NCBI GenBank assembly: GCA_031275485.1 | Contig: JAISOS010000044.1 | Coordinates: forward strand, 1-46,270 | Origin: Clostridiales bacterium | Lineage (GTDB): Bacteria; Bacillota; Clostridia; Christensenellales; JAISNN01 | DNA length: 46,270 nt | Direction of reading: 5' to 3' | Shown here: positions 15,852-24,875 of the stretch, piece by piece | How the letters are laid out: the number at the start of each line of letters is the position of its first letter | How positions within the stretch are numbered: the stretch's first letter is position 1 | The notes under the pieces: generated by a model | Told to the model about the DNA's origin: nothing | The model's database searches: none | The model's input: only the letters and a program-made list of their open reading frames with translations | Translations under genes and position numbers: made by a program

Positions 15852-17759
15852 CTATTTCGCGAACTGCGTATCGTACATCGCGGCATAAATGCCGTTCTTT
15901 TTTAATAATTCGCCGTGCGAACCGCTCTCCGTCAATTCTCCGTCCCGCATAACGAGAATCAAATCCGCGTTCACGATTGTAGACAGGCGGTGCGCGATAA
16001 TAAAGCAGGTCTTATCCTTCGTGATCTTGTCCAAAGCGTCCTGAACGATGCGCTCGGTCAGCGTGTCTACGGACGAGGTCGCCTCGTCTAAAATGACGAT
16101 GCGGCTACGCCTCACGACGGCGCGGGCGACGGAAAGCAACTGCTTTTCACCCTCCGAAAAGTTGCTCGTCTCTTCGTTTATTACGGCATCGTATCCGTCC
16201 TTTAAGGATGTTATAAATTTGTCCGCGCCGGCCATAACCGCCGCCGCCTTCACCTCGTCGTCCGTCGCGTCAAGTCTGCCGTAACGGATATTCTCCCTTA
16301 TCGTGCCGTTAAAAAGCCATATGTCCTGCAAAACCATAGAAACAAGCCGCCGGTATTCGCTTTTGTCGTACAGCGATATATCCGTGCCGTCCAGCAAAAT
16401 TCTGCCCCCGTCCGCGTCGTAGAACCGCATCAAAAGTTTGACTATCGTCGTCTTGCCCGAGCCCGTCTGTCCGACTATCGCGACGCGGCTTCCGGGTTTT
16501 ATGTCGAAGCTGAGATTTTTTAATACGGGCAGATTTTCGTCATAGCCAAACGTAACGTTTTCAAAGACGACGCCGCCCTTAATTCCGCCGTATTCGGGTA
16601 GCTTTTCGGGTTTGTCCTCCTTCCGCTCTTCCTCGTTGTCAAGGAACGCATATATGCGCTCGGCGGCGGCGACTGTCGATTGGAGCACATTGGATATTTG
16701 CGCGATTTGGTTTATCGGAATCGTGAATTCCTTGACGTATTGCACAAAAGCGTACATCAGACCGAGTGTCGTTCCCGTCGGGTCGGCTATCGCGAGATAC
16801 GCGCCCAAGACTATAACGGCGACGTAAGCCAGATTGCCGACAAAGACGATGAGCGGATAAATAAGCCCTGAAACCGCTTGCGACTTCCAGCCTATGTCGA
16901 ACAATTTTTCGTTGAACACGCCGAATTTACGCTCGTTACGCTCCTCTAAGCCGAACGCCTTGACGACGGCGTGCCCTCCGTAGCTCTCCTCTATGCAACC
17001 GTTGACCGCTCCGAGATAATTCTGCCGCTCTCTGAAATAGTTCTGAGACCTCTTGGCTATAATTCTCACGATGATAAAGGACAGCGGCAGTGAAATCAGC
17101 ACGGCGAATGTCAGCGGCACGTTCATCGTGAACATCATAACCGTCATTCCCAAAACAGTCGAAACCGACCTCACTATCGCGGACAGATTGCTGTTTAAAG
17201 CGTTGCTTACGGTATCGACATCGTTGGTTATGCGCGAGAGTATGTCGCCGTATGAGTGCCTGTCAAAATACCCTGCGGGCAGGCGGCTGATTTTGAGATT
17301 TATGTCGCCGCGCATTTTCAGCGCGACGCGCTGGGCGACTGTCGCCGTTATGTAGCTCTGCGCGTATAAAAATCCGCCGCCCAAAATATAAAATGACAGA
17401 ATAAGCAAAAGCATACCGTATATGCCTTCCTTGTACGACGGGTCGCGAAGTCCCGCGCCCGCGCCCTCGTATACCATTTTTGTCACGCCGTTTACCAGCA
17501 TATTGACAATATCCGCCATAAGCTTGGGTGCGAAAACGACGAACACGGTGGACGCGGCGGAAAATACCGCCGCTAACAAAAAGAGGTATTTATACGGCGA
17601 AAAGCTTTTTACGAGCTTGAAAAACGTCTTTTTGAATTCGGTCGGTTTGTCGAGGGTATTGATAACGTCGGCTATGCTTTTGCCGTAGCCGCCGCCTAAA
17701 TCCGTGCCCTGACCGGCGTCGTCTTTCGCCGCGCGCTTTAAGCTATCCCTTCCGGCCAT
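15852..17759 (-). CDS. ABC exporter half-transporter, subunit 2
   Basis: A 635-residue type IV ABC exporter half: six transmembrane helices (about 45-350), then a nucleotide-binding domain. Walker A is GQTGSGKTT, the Q-loop is VLQDIWLF, Walker B VILDEATSSVD retains the catalytic Glu, and the H-loop is IIAHRLSTI. The ABC signature is NFSEGEKQL instead of LSGGQ, which is what one expects on the partner that closes the degenerate site of a heterodimer. Its ATG overlaps the upstream exporter gene by 17 bp and has AAGGAGG at good spacing, so the two are translated from one mRNA. Substrate unknown; drug or lipid export is typical. Confidence 0.92.
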   Translation of the reverse strand: MAGRDSLKRAAKDDAGQGTDLGGGYGKSIADVINTLDKPTEFKKTFFKLVKSFSPYKYLFLLAAVFSAASTVFVVFAPKLMADIVNMLVNGVTKMVYEGAGAGLRDPSYKEGIYGMLLLILSFYILGGGFLYAQSYITATVAQRVALKMRGDINLKISRLPAGYFDRHSYGDILSRITNDVDTVSNALNSNLSAIVRSVSTVLGMTVMMFTMNVPLTFAVLISLPLSFIIVRIIAKRSQNYFRERQNYLGAVNGCIEESYGGHAVVKAFGLEERNERKFGVFNEKLFDIGWKSQAVSGLIYPLIVFVGNLAYVAVIVLGAYLAIADPTGTTLGLMYAFVQYVKEFTIPINQIAQISNVLQSTVAAAERIYAFLDNEEERKEDKPEKLPEYGGIKGGVVFENVTFGYDENLPVLKNLSFDIKPGSRVAIVGQTGSGKTTIVKLLMRFYDADGGRILLDGTDISLYDKSEYRRLVSMVLQDIWLFNGTIRENIRYGRLDATDDEVKAAAVMAGADKFITSLKDGYDAVINEETSNFSEGEKQLLSVARAVVRRSRIVILDEATSSVDTLTERIVQDALDKITKDKTCFIIAHRLSTIVNADLILVMRDGELTESGSHGELLKKNGIYAAMYDTQFAK

Positions 17760-20697
17760 TGTCCGCGTCCTCCTTTTCGAGTTTTTCCGATCGGTTATTC
17801 CGAGGCTCCGGAGCCGCGTCCGCGCCGGTTGTTTCGGCTTTTTCGGACCTACTTTCCGGGGAACTTACAGCGCCGTTTAGCGCCGCGTTTCCGTCCGGCT
17901 TTCCGCCGCCCGTCAAGGCGTTTTTCGATCCGCTTTTTTTCGGCTTTCCGCCGCCGATTAAAGCGTCTTCGCGTCCGTTTTTTTTCGGATTTATAACGCC
18001 GTTCCGCGCGTTATTTTTCCGTACGCGCTCCGCCGCGTTTCCTTTCGGCTCCGCTCCGCCGTTTAACGCTTTTTCCAATTCGTCCACGGGTAGCTGAGAC
18101 CTTGCTATCGCCAAATATTCCGGCGAGCTTCTCAGCAATTCCGCGTGCGTTCCCTGCCCGACGATTTTACCGCCGTCGAGGACGATTATATTGTCGGCGT
18201 TGAGCACGGAGGCTATCCTCTGCGAGATTATGACTACGCCGGCGCGGCTCTCTCTCGTTTCCTCGACAAGCTCGGCCCGCAAATTCGCCTCCGTCGTATA
18301 GTCGAGTGCGGAAAACGAATCGTCGAAAAGATACAGCTTCGGTTTTTTTACGACGGCGCGCGCTATGGACAGCCGCTGTTTCTGACCGCCCGAAAGATTT
18401 TTTCCGCCGCGGCTTACGGGCATGTCGAATTTATTCGCCGCCGCGCCCTCGGCGCTTCCGCTTTCTGCGCGCTTTTCGGACACGAAGTCGTCCGCCTTTG
18501 CCACGGCTATCGCCCTCTCCATTTCTTCCTCCGACGCGTTCTCCTTTCCCGCCGAGAGATTTTCGCCCACCGTTCCCGAAAACAGCACGGGCTGCTGGGA
18601 CACGAGACCTATGTTTTTACGCAACACGCTCTGTTTCAGTCCCCTTATATCCCTGCCGCCTATGCGTATTACGCCCTCCGTAGGGTCGTATAGGCGCAGA
18701 ATCAGGTTTATGAGCGTCGTCTTGCCGCTGCCCGTAGCGCCGACTACGGCGGTCATTTTGCCCGATTTAACCGTAAACGAGAGGTCTTTCAGCGCGTAAT
18801 CCGGCGCGCCGCCGTATTTGAAACTCACGTTCTCGAAGCTCAAATCGAAATTCGCGTCCTCGGGGTCTAACTCCACGGCGTTTTCCGCGTCGGCGATCGT
18901 CGGTTTTACGGCAAGAACTTCCTTTATGCGGCGTACCGCGACGACGGCACGCGGCAGGAACACGAAAGTTCCCGCGAACAGCAAAAACGCGTAAATTATC
19001 TGCACCGCGTACTGTAAAAACGCGAGCAGACTGCCGGGAAGAACGGAGCCGTCGATAAGAAACTCGCGGTCTACGGCAAGCCATATGCCGAGCGCTCCCC
19101 ACACGTTCAAAATCAGCATAAAAAGAGGGATGAGCAGAGCCGAAACGCGGCTTATAAAAAGGTTTACGACCGTAATTTTTTTGTTGACCTTTTCGTAGCG
19201 TGCCTCCTCGTGCGGTTCGTTGCCATTCGCGCGGATTACGAAAATGCCGCCCAGTCTCTCCCGCATCACCAAATTAATTTTATCGAGCAGCTTCTGTCCG
19301 AGCACGAATTTCGGCATTACGAACGCGTAGACTATCGCCATAATCACCGCGATAACCGCTATCATCGCGACTATTATCAGCAGCATATACGGGTTGATTT
19401 TCAGCAGATAACGCAGATACAGAATCCCGCCCGTTACCGTGAAAAACGCCGCGAACGCGTTTTTTATGAGCAGAAAAAACAGGCTTTGAAATTGATCTAT
19501 ATCGTTCGAACTTCTCGTTATCAGCGACGAGGCGGAAAAGACGTCGAATTCGGCGTTGGAAAAGCTTAAAACCTTTGAGAACACGTCGCGCCGTATGTCG
19601 CGCGACACGGCGGACGATACGCGCGCCGCGAGGAAAACGATAGCGGCGACGGACAATATACTCCCCAAAGTGTAGAGCAGCATAAACGCGCCGTTTTTCA
19701 GCACGTACTCTATCTGTAGCCTGCGCGTGTCCAAGCCCGCCCTCTCGTACTCGTATTTCAAATAGTCGATATTGCCGAGTTCGATTATGTAATCGGTAAT
19801 CTCGCGGCTCATTCCCGCCGCTACGCCGCCCGTTATATAACCCGCGTATGTTCTCGCCTCATCCTCGCTGTAGCCGTATTCCGTCAGTTGTTCCACAATC
19901 TGCTCGAACGTTACGCCGTCCGCAAGTCCGCCGTAACCGCTCGTATCGAGACCGTTTATAAGGCTTTTCAGCAACATATTGACGAGTTTTTTGTCGCCGT
20001 CGTCGTATATTATCACACCGTTTTCGTCGGGAACGCTTTTTTCTTTCATCTCCTCGAAATACTGCCGCATCGTGTAGTCCTTGTGTGATTCGATATAGAC
20101 GCCGTATTCTTCGGAGCCTATATTATACCCGTGAATCATCGCGCCTATCGAAGAAAGCAGTGTGTTGTCCTCCAAAAAGCCGAGTACGGAAATATTCGAC
20201 GAGGCGCCGAACATTCCGTTGAACGCCGCGTATACTATCACGGGGATCTTCAATTCCTCTTTAAGCCGCGACATATCCTCGTCGGAAAAATCTCCGCCGT
20301 AAAAATCCGCGATATTTTTTTTGAGCAGATACACCTCCTCGCCCTCGTTTAATTTAGCATATTTTTTTTCGTAAGCGCCGTACTCTTTTCGCGTAAGCTG
20401 CTTCCTTGCGTAAGCCTCCTTTATGCCTATGTAATAATCTCTTACGCCCTTCACTCCGTTCTCCGCGTCGCCTATCCAAATCTCGTCGGGGAAAAGCAGA
20501 CTGATCTCGCCGTATGTCTCTTGGCTAAACACCTCGGGAACGGAAGATTCTATTCCGTTTTGCTCTAAGCCTACGTTTATCATATTGGACATATATTTCG
20601 GCAGCTCCAAATCGCAATACGACTGAACCGCCGCAAGACATACCGCGAGCGCCAGCAATTTCCAATATTTTTTCGCGTAACCCAATATTCTAAGCAT
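17743..20697 (-). CDS. ABC exporter half-transporter, subunit 1, with large external insertion
   Basis: At 984 residues this half-transporter is far longer than the usual ~600. After a first membrane helix (about 12-30) comes an insertion of roughly 300 mostly hydrophilic residues (about 35-335) before helix 2, which should face outside. The nucleotide domain has Walker A GATGSGKTT, signature LSGGQKQRLS, and Walker B LYLFDDSFSALD in which Asp replaces the catalytic Glu, so its own site is probably degenerate. The H-loop is also altered: IISQRIASV has Gln in place of His. The last ~115 residues are a Gly/Asn/Lys-rich tail with repeats such as ALIGGGKPKKSGS and ALTGGGKPDGN. First gene of a two-gene operon; promoter and leader ORF lie just upstream. 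Confidence 0.92.
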   Translation of the reverse strand: MLRILGYAKKYWKLLALAVCLAAVQSYCDLELPKYMSNMINVGLEQNGIESSVPEVFSQETYGEISLLFPDEIWIGDAENGVKGVRDYYIGIKEAYARKQLTRKEYGAYEKKYAKLNEGEEVYLLKKNIADFYGGDFSDEDMSRLKEELKIPVIVYAAFNGMFGASSNISVLGFLEDNTLLSSIGAMIHGYNIGSEEYGVYIESHKDYTMRQYFEEMKEKSVPDENGVIIYDDGDKKLVNMLLKSLINGLDTSGYGGLADGVTFEQIVEQLTEYGYSEDEARTYAGYITGGVAAGMSREITDYIIELGNIDYLKYEYERAGLDTRRLQIEYVLKNGAFMLLYTLGSILSVAAIVFLAARVSSAVSRDIRRDVFSKVLSFSNAEFDVFSASSLITRSSNDIDQFQSLFFLLIKNAFAAFFTVTGGILYLRYLLKINPYMLLIIVAMIAVIAVIMAIVYAFVMPKFVLGQKLLDKINLVMRERLGGIFVIRANGNEPHEEARYEKVNKKITVVNLFISRVSALLIPLFMLILNVWGALGIWLAVDREFLIDGSVLPGSLLAFLQYAVQIIYAFLLFAGTFVFLPRAVVAVRRIKEVLAVKPTIADAENAVELDPEDANFDLSFENVSFKYGGAPDYALKDLSFTVKSGKMTAVVGATGSGKTTLINLILRLYDPTEGVIRIGGRDIRGLKQSVLRKNIGLVSQQPVLFSGTVGENLSAGKENASEEEMERAIAVAKADDFVSEKRAESGSAEGAAANKFDMPVSRGGKNLSGGQKQRLSIARAVVKKPKLYLFDDSFSALDYTTEANLRAELVEETRESRAGVVIISQRIASVLNADNIIVLDGGKIVGQGTHAELLRSSPEYLAIARSQLPVDELEKALNGGAEPKGNAAERVRKNNARNGVINPKKNGREDALIGGGKPKKSGSKNALTGGGKPDGNAALNGAVSSPESRSEKAETTGADAAPEPRNNRSEKLEKEDADNGRKG

Positions 20698-20716
20698 AAT
20701 AAAGTACCGTCGGCAT
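20690..20716 (-). CDS. leader ORF MPTVLYYA overlapping exporter start
   Basis: The exporter promoter predicts a transcript start near 20733. The first ATG on that RNA (20714-20716) has the only good ribosome site, AAAGGAAGAG, and opens an 8-residue peptide, MPTVLYYA, ending in TAG at 20690-20692. The exporter ATG (20695-20697) lies inside its last codons, in another frame and 19 nt downstream. Translation of the exporter therefore probably depends on reinitiation or coupling from this leader. The peptide may have no function itself. Confidence 0.45.
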   Translation of the reverse strand: MPTVLYYA

Positions 20717-20739
20717 AAGCTCTCTTCCTTTCGACTTAT

Positions 20740-20768
20740 ATTATATCACAATTGAAAAATAATCTCAA
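20740..20768 (-). promoter_or_regulatory. promoter of the ABC exporter operon
   Basis: Minus strand: -35 TTGAGA (20763-20768), a 17-bp spacer, and extended -10 TGATATAAT (hexamer 20740-20745). It lies 43 bp upstream of the exporter ATG. Confidence 0.7.
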
Positions 20769-20879
20769 TACTTTTTTTCAAAAATTTCCCCGCCGCTGTC
20801 GGAAATAAAGATTATGGTAAACGACGGAGCCGCCGCCTCCCGTTTCACGCCGGCGGCGGTATCTTCCGTAACTCCGCTG

Positions 20880-21099
20880 AAATCCGCGTGAAAGACGTTA
20901 TGTAACTTTCGTCTAAATATCATATGCCGCCCGTGAAGTCATAGCCGTTTTTTACCGGCTTGCGGGGAAATTCCGCGTATCCGCCCGCCTCCGCTTTCAT
21001 GCGGATTTCTCCGTCAGGTACGAATGCCGCCGCCCCGTTCCCGTCCGGCTTTATAAATTTATAAATAAAATCGCGGGACGAAAAAACCGCCGCCGGCAT
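20880..21099 (-). pseudogene. remnant of a surface protein with Listeria-Bacteroides repeat
   Basis: On the minus strand a 59-codon frame (20920-21099) ends with YAEFPRKPVKNGYDFTGG, then a stop, after which YLDESYIT continues. This matches the Flg_new (Listeria-Bacteroides) repeat pattern PxKxGYxFxGWYLDxxYxT with the GWYLDE junction mutated by a small indel. Such repeats occur in large cell-wall proteins. No signal peptide or anchor remains. The rest of the 650-bp exporter-PAP2 spacer holds only R2 copy 3. Confidence 0.35.
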
Positions 21100-21172
21100 A
21101 GCGCGGACGGCGGTTACAATCGAAATACCGCGCCGTTTCTTTATAATAAAATCCTATTAAAAAATAAGCGGG

Positions 21173-21234
21173 TTCTAAAAGTCCGCGATGATTTTGCCTA
21201 GCCCGTATCCCGTTTTTATAACGAAAATTTAGAC
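21173..21234 (+). repeat. dispersed inverted repeat R2, copy 3
   Basis: Arms TTCTAAAAGTCCGCGATGA and TAACGAAAATTTAGA; centre similar to 22026-22087 (CCGTTTTTAT). Confidence 0.65.
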
Positions 21235-21349
21235 TCCCCTAAAAATAAAATAAAAAATCAAACAAATATGTGTGCGGAATAAATATATACCAAGCCCGCG
21301 GCGTTGCGCACGGCGAACGTATACCGAACTTTGCGGCGGCGTTTTCCGC

Positions 21350-21985
21350 TTACGGCAATTCTTTTCTCACGATAACGGGCGCGCGGCTCCGTTTTCCCGT
21401 GCGCTTGCGCGGCGTCTTTTTATTGCCCCCGCCTAATTTTTTTAAAAATACGCGCTTGACCGCCGCCGCGGAACACGCGCCGATAAGCGCGCCGACGGCG
21501 ATTCCCGCGAGAATATCGGTCGGATAATGCACGTACAGATACGCTCTTGAAAAGGCGACGAGCGCGGCTATGACCAACGCGGGAATTCCGAGTTTTTTAT
21601 AGAACTGAAATATTGGAACCGCGAACGCAAACACGGACGCGGAATGTCCGGACGGGAAGGAAAAATTCGACGGCGGATCGACTAAGAGCGCGGCGGACGG
21701 ATTGACCGCGAAAGGACGCGCTCGCATAAAAAGCGGTTTCAGCGCAAAATCGACGATTAAAAACTCCGCGATAAGCGCGGCGGCGGCGGCGACGCCGGTC
21801 GCTCTCGTCTTTTTGAAGCAAAGGAGAAGCGCGGTGCAAATTATCGCGAAAATGCCGCCGTCGCCCAATTTCGTGACGTACGGCATAACGGTATCCAAAA
21901 AGCCGCTTTGCAGAGCGTTTTGCAGAGCGTCGAGCAATCCTATTTCAAATTCGTTCAGTCCGTCGAAAATATTAGCGAAAATCAC
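21350..21985 (-). CDS. PAP2-family membrane phosphatase
   Basis: A 211-residue polytopic protein with the three phosphatase motifs of the PAP2 superfamily: KPLFMRARP (motif 1, about 84-92), FPSGHS (motif 2, about 110-115) and SRAYLYVHYPTD (motif 3, about 146-157). Such enzymes dephosphorylate undecaprenyl pyrophosphate or phosphatidate-like lipids at the outer membrane face. The last ~25 residues are very basic. The start is a GTG with AGGAGG nine bases upstream. R2 copy 4 is directly upstream. The exact lipid substrate is not deducible. Confidence 0.9.
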   Translation of the reverse strand: MIFANIFDGLNEFEIGLLDALQNALQSGFLDTVMPYVTKLGDGGIFAIICTALLLCFKKTRATGVAAAAALIAEFLIVDFALKPLFMRARPFAVNPSAALLVDPPSNFSFPSGHSASVFAFAVPIFQFYKKLGIPALVIAALVAFSRAYLYVHYPTDILAGIAVGALIGACSAAAVKRVFLKKLGGGNKKTPRKRTGKRSRAPVIVRKELP

Positions 21986-22025
21986 GGCTCTCAGCCTCCT
22001 GAAAGGTTTAAAATTTTTGGCGGCG

Positions 22026-22087
22026 CTAAAAATTCGTGATGACTTTACCCCGCCTGCATCCCGTTTTTATCACGAAAATTTAGAACC
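22026..22087 (+). repeat. dispersed inverted repeat R2, copy 4
   Basis: The best-preserved copy: arms CTAAAAATTCGTGATGA and TATCACGAAAATTTAG. It lies just upstream of the PAP2 gene. Confidence 0.75.
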
Positions 22088-22342
22088 CCATAATTTTTTA
22101 TTAATAACAAATCGTAAGTCCGGTAAAATCACTGCCGTTTACCGCAAGAAAAAACCATCGGATTCTCCCGCCGTGCGAGATCCCCGCCGCGCCGATAACT
22201 TAGACAATATTCGCATCGGAACCGTATGCCGTTTGCCGGACACGCCCGATCGAGTGTTCGGTCAAAACGCTTTTCGATCGTTAATAACCTTTAACTTAGA
22301 AAAATCTCCGTACAATCCGCCGTATGTAATTTGAGCGCATAT

Positions 22343-23002
22343 TTAAAGCACGAACGCGAGATAAACGAGCATATATGAAATCGGCGCGTTTTTCCCAGCC
22401 GCCAGATATATCGCGCCGTAGACGGCGCCGGCTAGACAGGAAAGCAAGCCCGCAATCAAACTTCCTTTCGTCGCGGCATGGACGAGTCCCCATGTAAATC
22501 CGACCAGCGCGCCGCCCCACGGAAATTTTTTGACGTTAAAAAGCCGTTCTCCCGCGCTTTGCCCGAAAGCGATTATAAGGAAAACGAGCGCGGCTTCAAA
22601 GGCATAGTAAATATATTGGAAAATAAATTTTAATAATCCGAGCGTTTGAAATTCAATCGCGGGCTTAAAGCCCTTCCAATCGATCAGGCTTATTATTACG
22701 CACGCCGCGGTTAAAGCGAGGCATACCGCCCAATTCCCAATCCTTAGCGGCTTCTTTTGTTTAAATACGGACTCGCCCGATTTTTTTGCCGCGAATGCGC
22801 AAAGCGACGCGGTAAATATTCCCCATATGACGCATGTAACCGACCAATGAATCAGGATTTCAGCCGTGTTCCAATCCGCCGCTTGTCCGCCGTATATAAC
22901 CGGCTCGATTAAATACGCGGGAATCATCTCCAATCCCAAGCCCAAAAAGGCCGCCAAAGCCAGACCTAAAAACAAAAAACCGCATCTTTCGGATTTTTCC
23001 AT
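22343..23002 (-). CDS. polytopic membrane protein, CPBP-like without catalytic motif
   Basis: A 219-residue protein with about six hydrophobic segments. The C-terminal half (VFLIIAFGQSAGERLF, then FTWGLVHAAT, then LAGAVYGAIYLAAG) has the layout of CPBP/ABI intramembrane proteases: a helix with the EExxR position, a helix with a His, and a later GxxxG helix. The EE pair is absent (GQSAGER), so if related it is probably not an active protease. ATG start follows AAGGTGAG. The flanking genes are membrane proteins on the same strand, but gaps of 330-360 bp argue against a tight operon. Confidence 0.65.
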   Translation of the reverse strand: MEKSERCGFLFLGLALAAFLGLGLEMIPAYLIEPVIYGGQAADWNTAEILIHWSVTCVIWGIFTASLCAFAAKKSGESVFKQKKPLRIGNWAVCLALTAACVIISLIDWKGFKPAIEFQTLGLLKFIFQYIYYAFEAALVFLIIAFGQSAGERLFNVKKFPWGGALVGFTWGLVHAATKGSLIAGLLSCLAGAVYGAIYLAAGKNAPISYMLVYLAFVL

Positions 23003-23332
23003 CTTAAGCTCACCTTTTGTTTTTTGATTTTTTATTAGAACGTGTTTACATAAACGAAAACGAGAGGACTTCGGGCGATTTTTGCTCCGCGCAAGGCATT
23101 TTAGACGGCGCGCGGTATAAACCTGCGCGTTGAAAAAATAAAGCCGCGCGGCGCGAATAAACGTTAAAAATCCCCGTTTTTTTTATGCAGTGCCGACACA
23201 AATCCGTAATATTTTTCGACAGTTTAGAACGTTAAAAGCCCCCGTTTTTACGCGACGCCGACACGCCGTAAATTCCCCGCTTTTTAAAATTCGCGTACCC
23301 CGAATTCTTTGCCGCCGCATTTTATTCCGTTA
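23003..23332. other. spacer, nothing recognised
   Basis: 330 bp without a gene. AT-rich, with repeated CCCCGTTTTT-ACG-CGACAC-like short blocks near 23171-23190 and 23235-23262; no other structure seen. Confidence 0.4.
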
Positions 23333-23824
23333 TTAATTATGCCGCGAAATATTCTCTGCCGCCGGCTGTTTTCCGCCCCTTTCCTTTCTTAGCGATACCG
23401 CTAAGAACGCGACCGACGCGGTCGCGGCCGCCAAAATCAGCAAATCCAAAACGATATGATAAGCGTCCTTAATCAAAAACGCCTCCGACGCGGGAAAAAT
23501 TCTGCACGTTCCATCGCGGGCAAAAAAGTCGTTATAGCCCTTTATATTTCCGCCGAAATACATCGAATATTGAATTCCCGCCCAAGTAAGGACAAACGCT
23601 GGCAACGTCCATCTTCCTATTTTCTCCGAAAAAGCGAATACAAGCAACGCGGCGCACGCGAGCGCGAACCAAAGAACGTCTATCGGTTCGTCGGTAAAAG
23701 CCGAAACGACGATTTTCGCCGAGCCTAACGACAGTCCCGTTAAATCGAATAAAAACCAAAATAAAAGTATTGCGGCGGTCAAAAACGCCGCCGTTCTCAA
23801 TTTTGTTATTTTCGCAAAACGCAT
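23333..23824 (-). CDS. hypothetical polytopic membrane protein
   Basis: I do not recognise this protein. From the ATG at 23822-23824 it has 163 residues with four hydrophobic segments (about 12-30, 52-70, 76-95 and 125-145). An in-frame GTG 21 bases upstream would add MRGGSRR; I prefer the ATG because a GAGGGGGG tract lies about nine bases before it. Between segments 3 and 4 is a polar loop (GNIKGYNDFFARDGTCRIFP) probably exposed outside. It is followed by the NYN gene upstream on the same strand, 55 bp away. Confidence 0.6.
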   Translation of the reverse strand: MRFAKITKLRTAAFLTAAILLFWFLFDLTGLSLGSAKIVVSAFTDEPIDVLWFALACAALLVFAFSEKIGRWTLPAFVLTWAGIQYSMYFGGNIKGYNDFFARDGTCRIFPASEAFLIKDAYHIVLDLLILAAATASVAFLAVSLRKERGGKQPAAENISRHN

Positions 23825-23879
23825 ACGGCGGCTACCCCCCCTCACCCTGCGTGTAATTTACTCCGTAAATCAATCTATA

Positions 23880-24698
23880 TTATTTCGCAATTTTAATACG
23901 TTCTATAGTTTTTTTACTATCATCAATTATAAACTGTTTTTTTTCGTAAATTTCAAGTTCTTTAAAAAACACAATAGGTTTGCGCGCTTGTCCGCTATCA
24001 TAGTTTCTAGGATTAAAAGCAGGGTCTCTTTTATAGAGAGATTGAACAAACGACGCAAACAACATACCTTTGTCGTCACCATCACCCTCTTCCTTAATTA
24101 TTTTCTTTGATAACTCAATCAACTGTTTTTTCGTTTGTAATTTATTTCCGCTTGTTTGCTCTTTTTGTTCAACACTATTACCGTTCGTTTTATTTTTTGT
24201 TTCGCATATCGGTTCAATCGCTTTCATAGATTTTTTCTCTGCCTCTACCTCTGCTTTGTCATTCGCCAATACATCAAGTAATAAAAACCGATGACAAGCA
24301 GCTATAAACTCCTTTGAAGCGCTTGTATTTCCCGCACCGATGACAACCATTTTTGCATTCTTGAAACGTTTAGCAAGCCGTGTAAAATCACTATCATTTG
24401 TTGCTAAACAAACTGCATCAATTGTACCGGAGTGCAAAATATCCATTGCGTCAATAACCATCGCCGCGTCGGTAACATTTTTCTTTCCATTAACGGCATA
24501 TTGTTGAATGGGTTCTAACGCAAAGTCTAACGTTAACTGTTTCCATTTTTGTAAATTTTGCGATGTAAAATCTCCGTAAATACGCTTGTATGTAATATCG
24601 CCTATTTTATTGAGTTCCTCAATTAATACTTCAAGATGTTTTTTATCCATATTATCGGCGTCAATCAGCAACGCAATAGTTTTATTTTCCATCTCCAT
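23880..24698 (-). CDS. NYN-domain (LabA-like) putative ribonuclease with OST-HTH region
   Basis: A 272-residue protein. The N-terminal ~150 residues are a NYN/PIN-like nuclease domain: IALLIDADNMD (8-18), VTDAAMVIDAMDI (about 74-86) and CLATNDSDFTRLAKRF (about 97-112) supply the acidic metal-binding residues. A charged linker (about 150-190) leads to a C-terminal winged-helix OST-HTH/LOTUS-like region. The family cleaves RNA or acts in regulation, and some members occur in defence contexts. The gene is clearly more AT-rich than its neighbours, using AAA, ATT and TTA freely, which suggests later acquisition. ATG start with GGAGG eleven bases upstream. Confidence 0.85.
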   Translation of the reverse strand: MEMENKTIALLIDADNMDKKHLEVLIEELNKIGDITYKRIYGDFTSQNLQKWKQLTLDFALEPIQQYAVNGKKNVTDAAMVIDAMDILHSGTIDAVCLATNDSDFTRLAKRFKNAKMVVIGAGNTSASKEFIAACHRFLLLDVLANDKAEVEAEKKSMKAIEPICETKNKTNGNSVEQKEQTSGNKLQTKKQLIELSKKIIKEEGDGDDKGMLFASFVQSLYKRDPAFNPRNYDSGQARKPIVFFKELEIYEKKQFIIDDSKKTIERIKIAK

Positions 24699-24773
24699 TT
24701 ATAATTATTCCTCCGCATAATCCCTAAACGCTATCATAAATGTCTATTGCCAAAGTATCTCCAAACAGACTTT

Positions 24774-24809
24774 AAGCGTTATCCGCAATAACTCTGCGGA
24801 ACAACGCTT
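24774..24809. terminator. stem-loop between ppx and NYN genes
   Basis: Arms AAGCGTT-TCCGCA and TGCGGA-AACGCTT with a 7-nt loop and small internal bulge. No T tract follows on either strand, so it may be a terminator or an operator. Confidence 0.4.
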
Positions 24810-24875
24810 CTTAAGGTTTACGGTAAAGTGCGACACATAAACATTCGTACTTTGCAAACAAACCGAAAACGCTAG

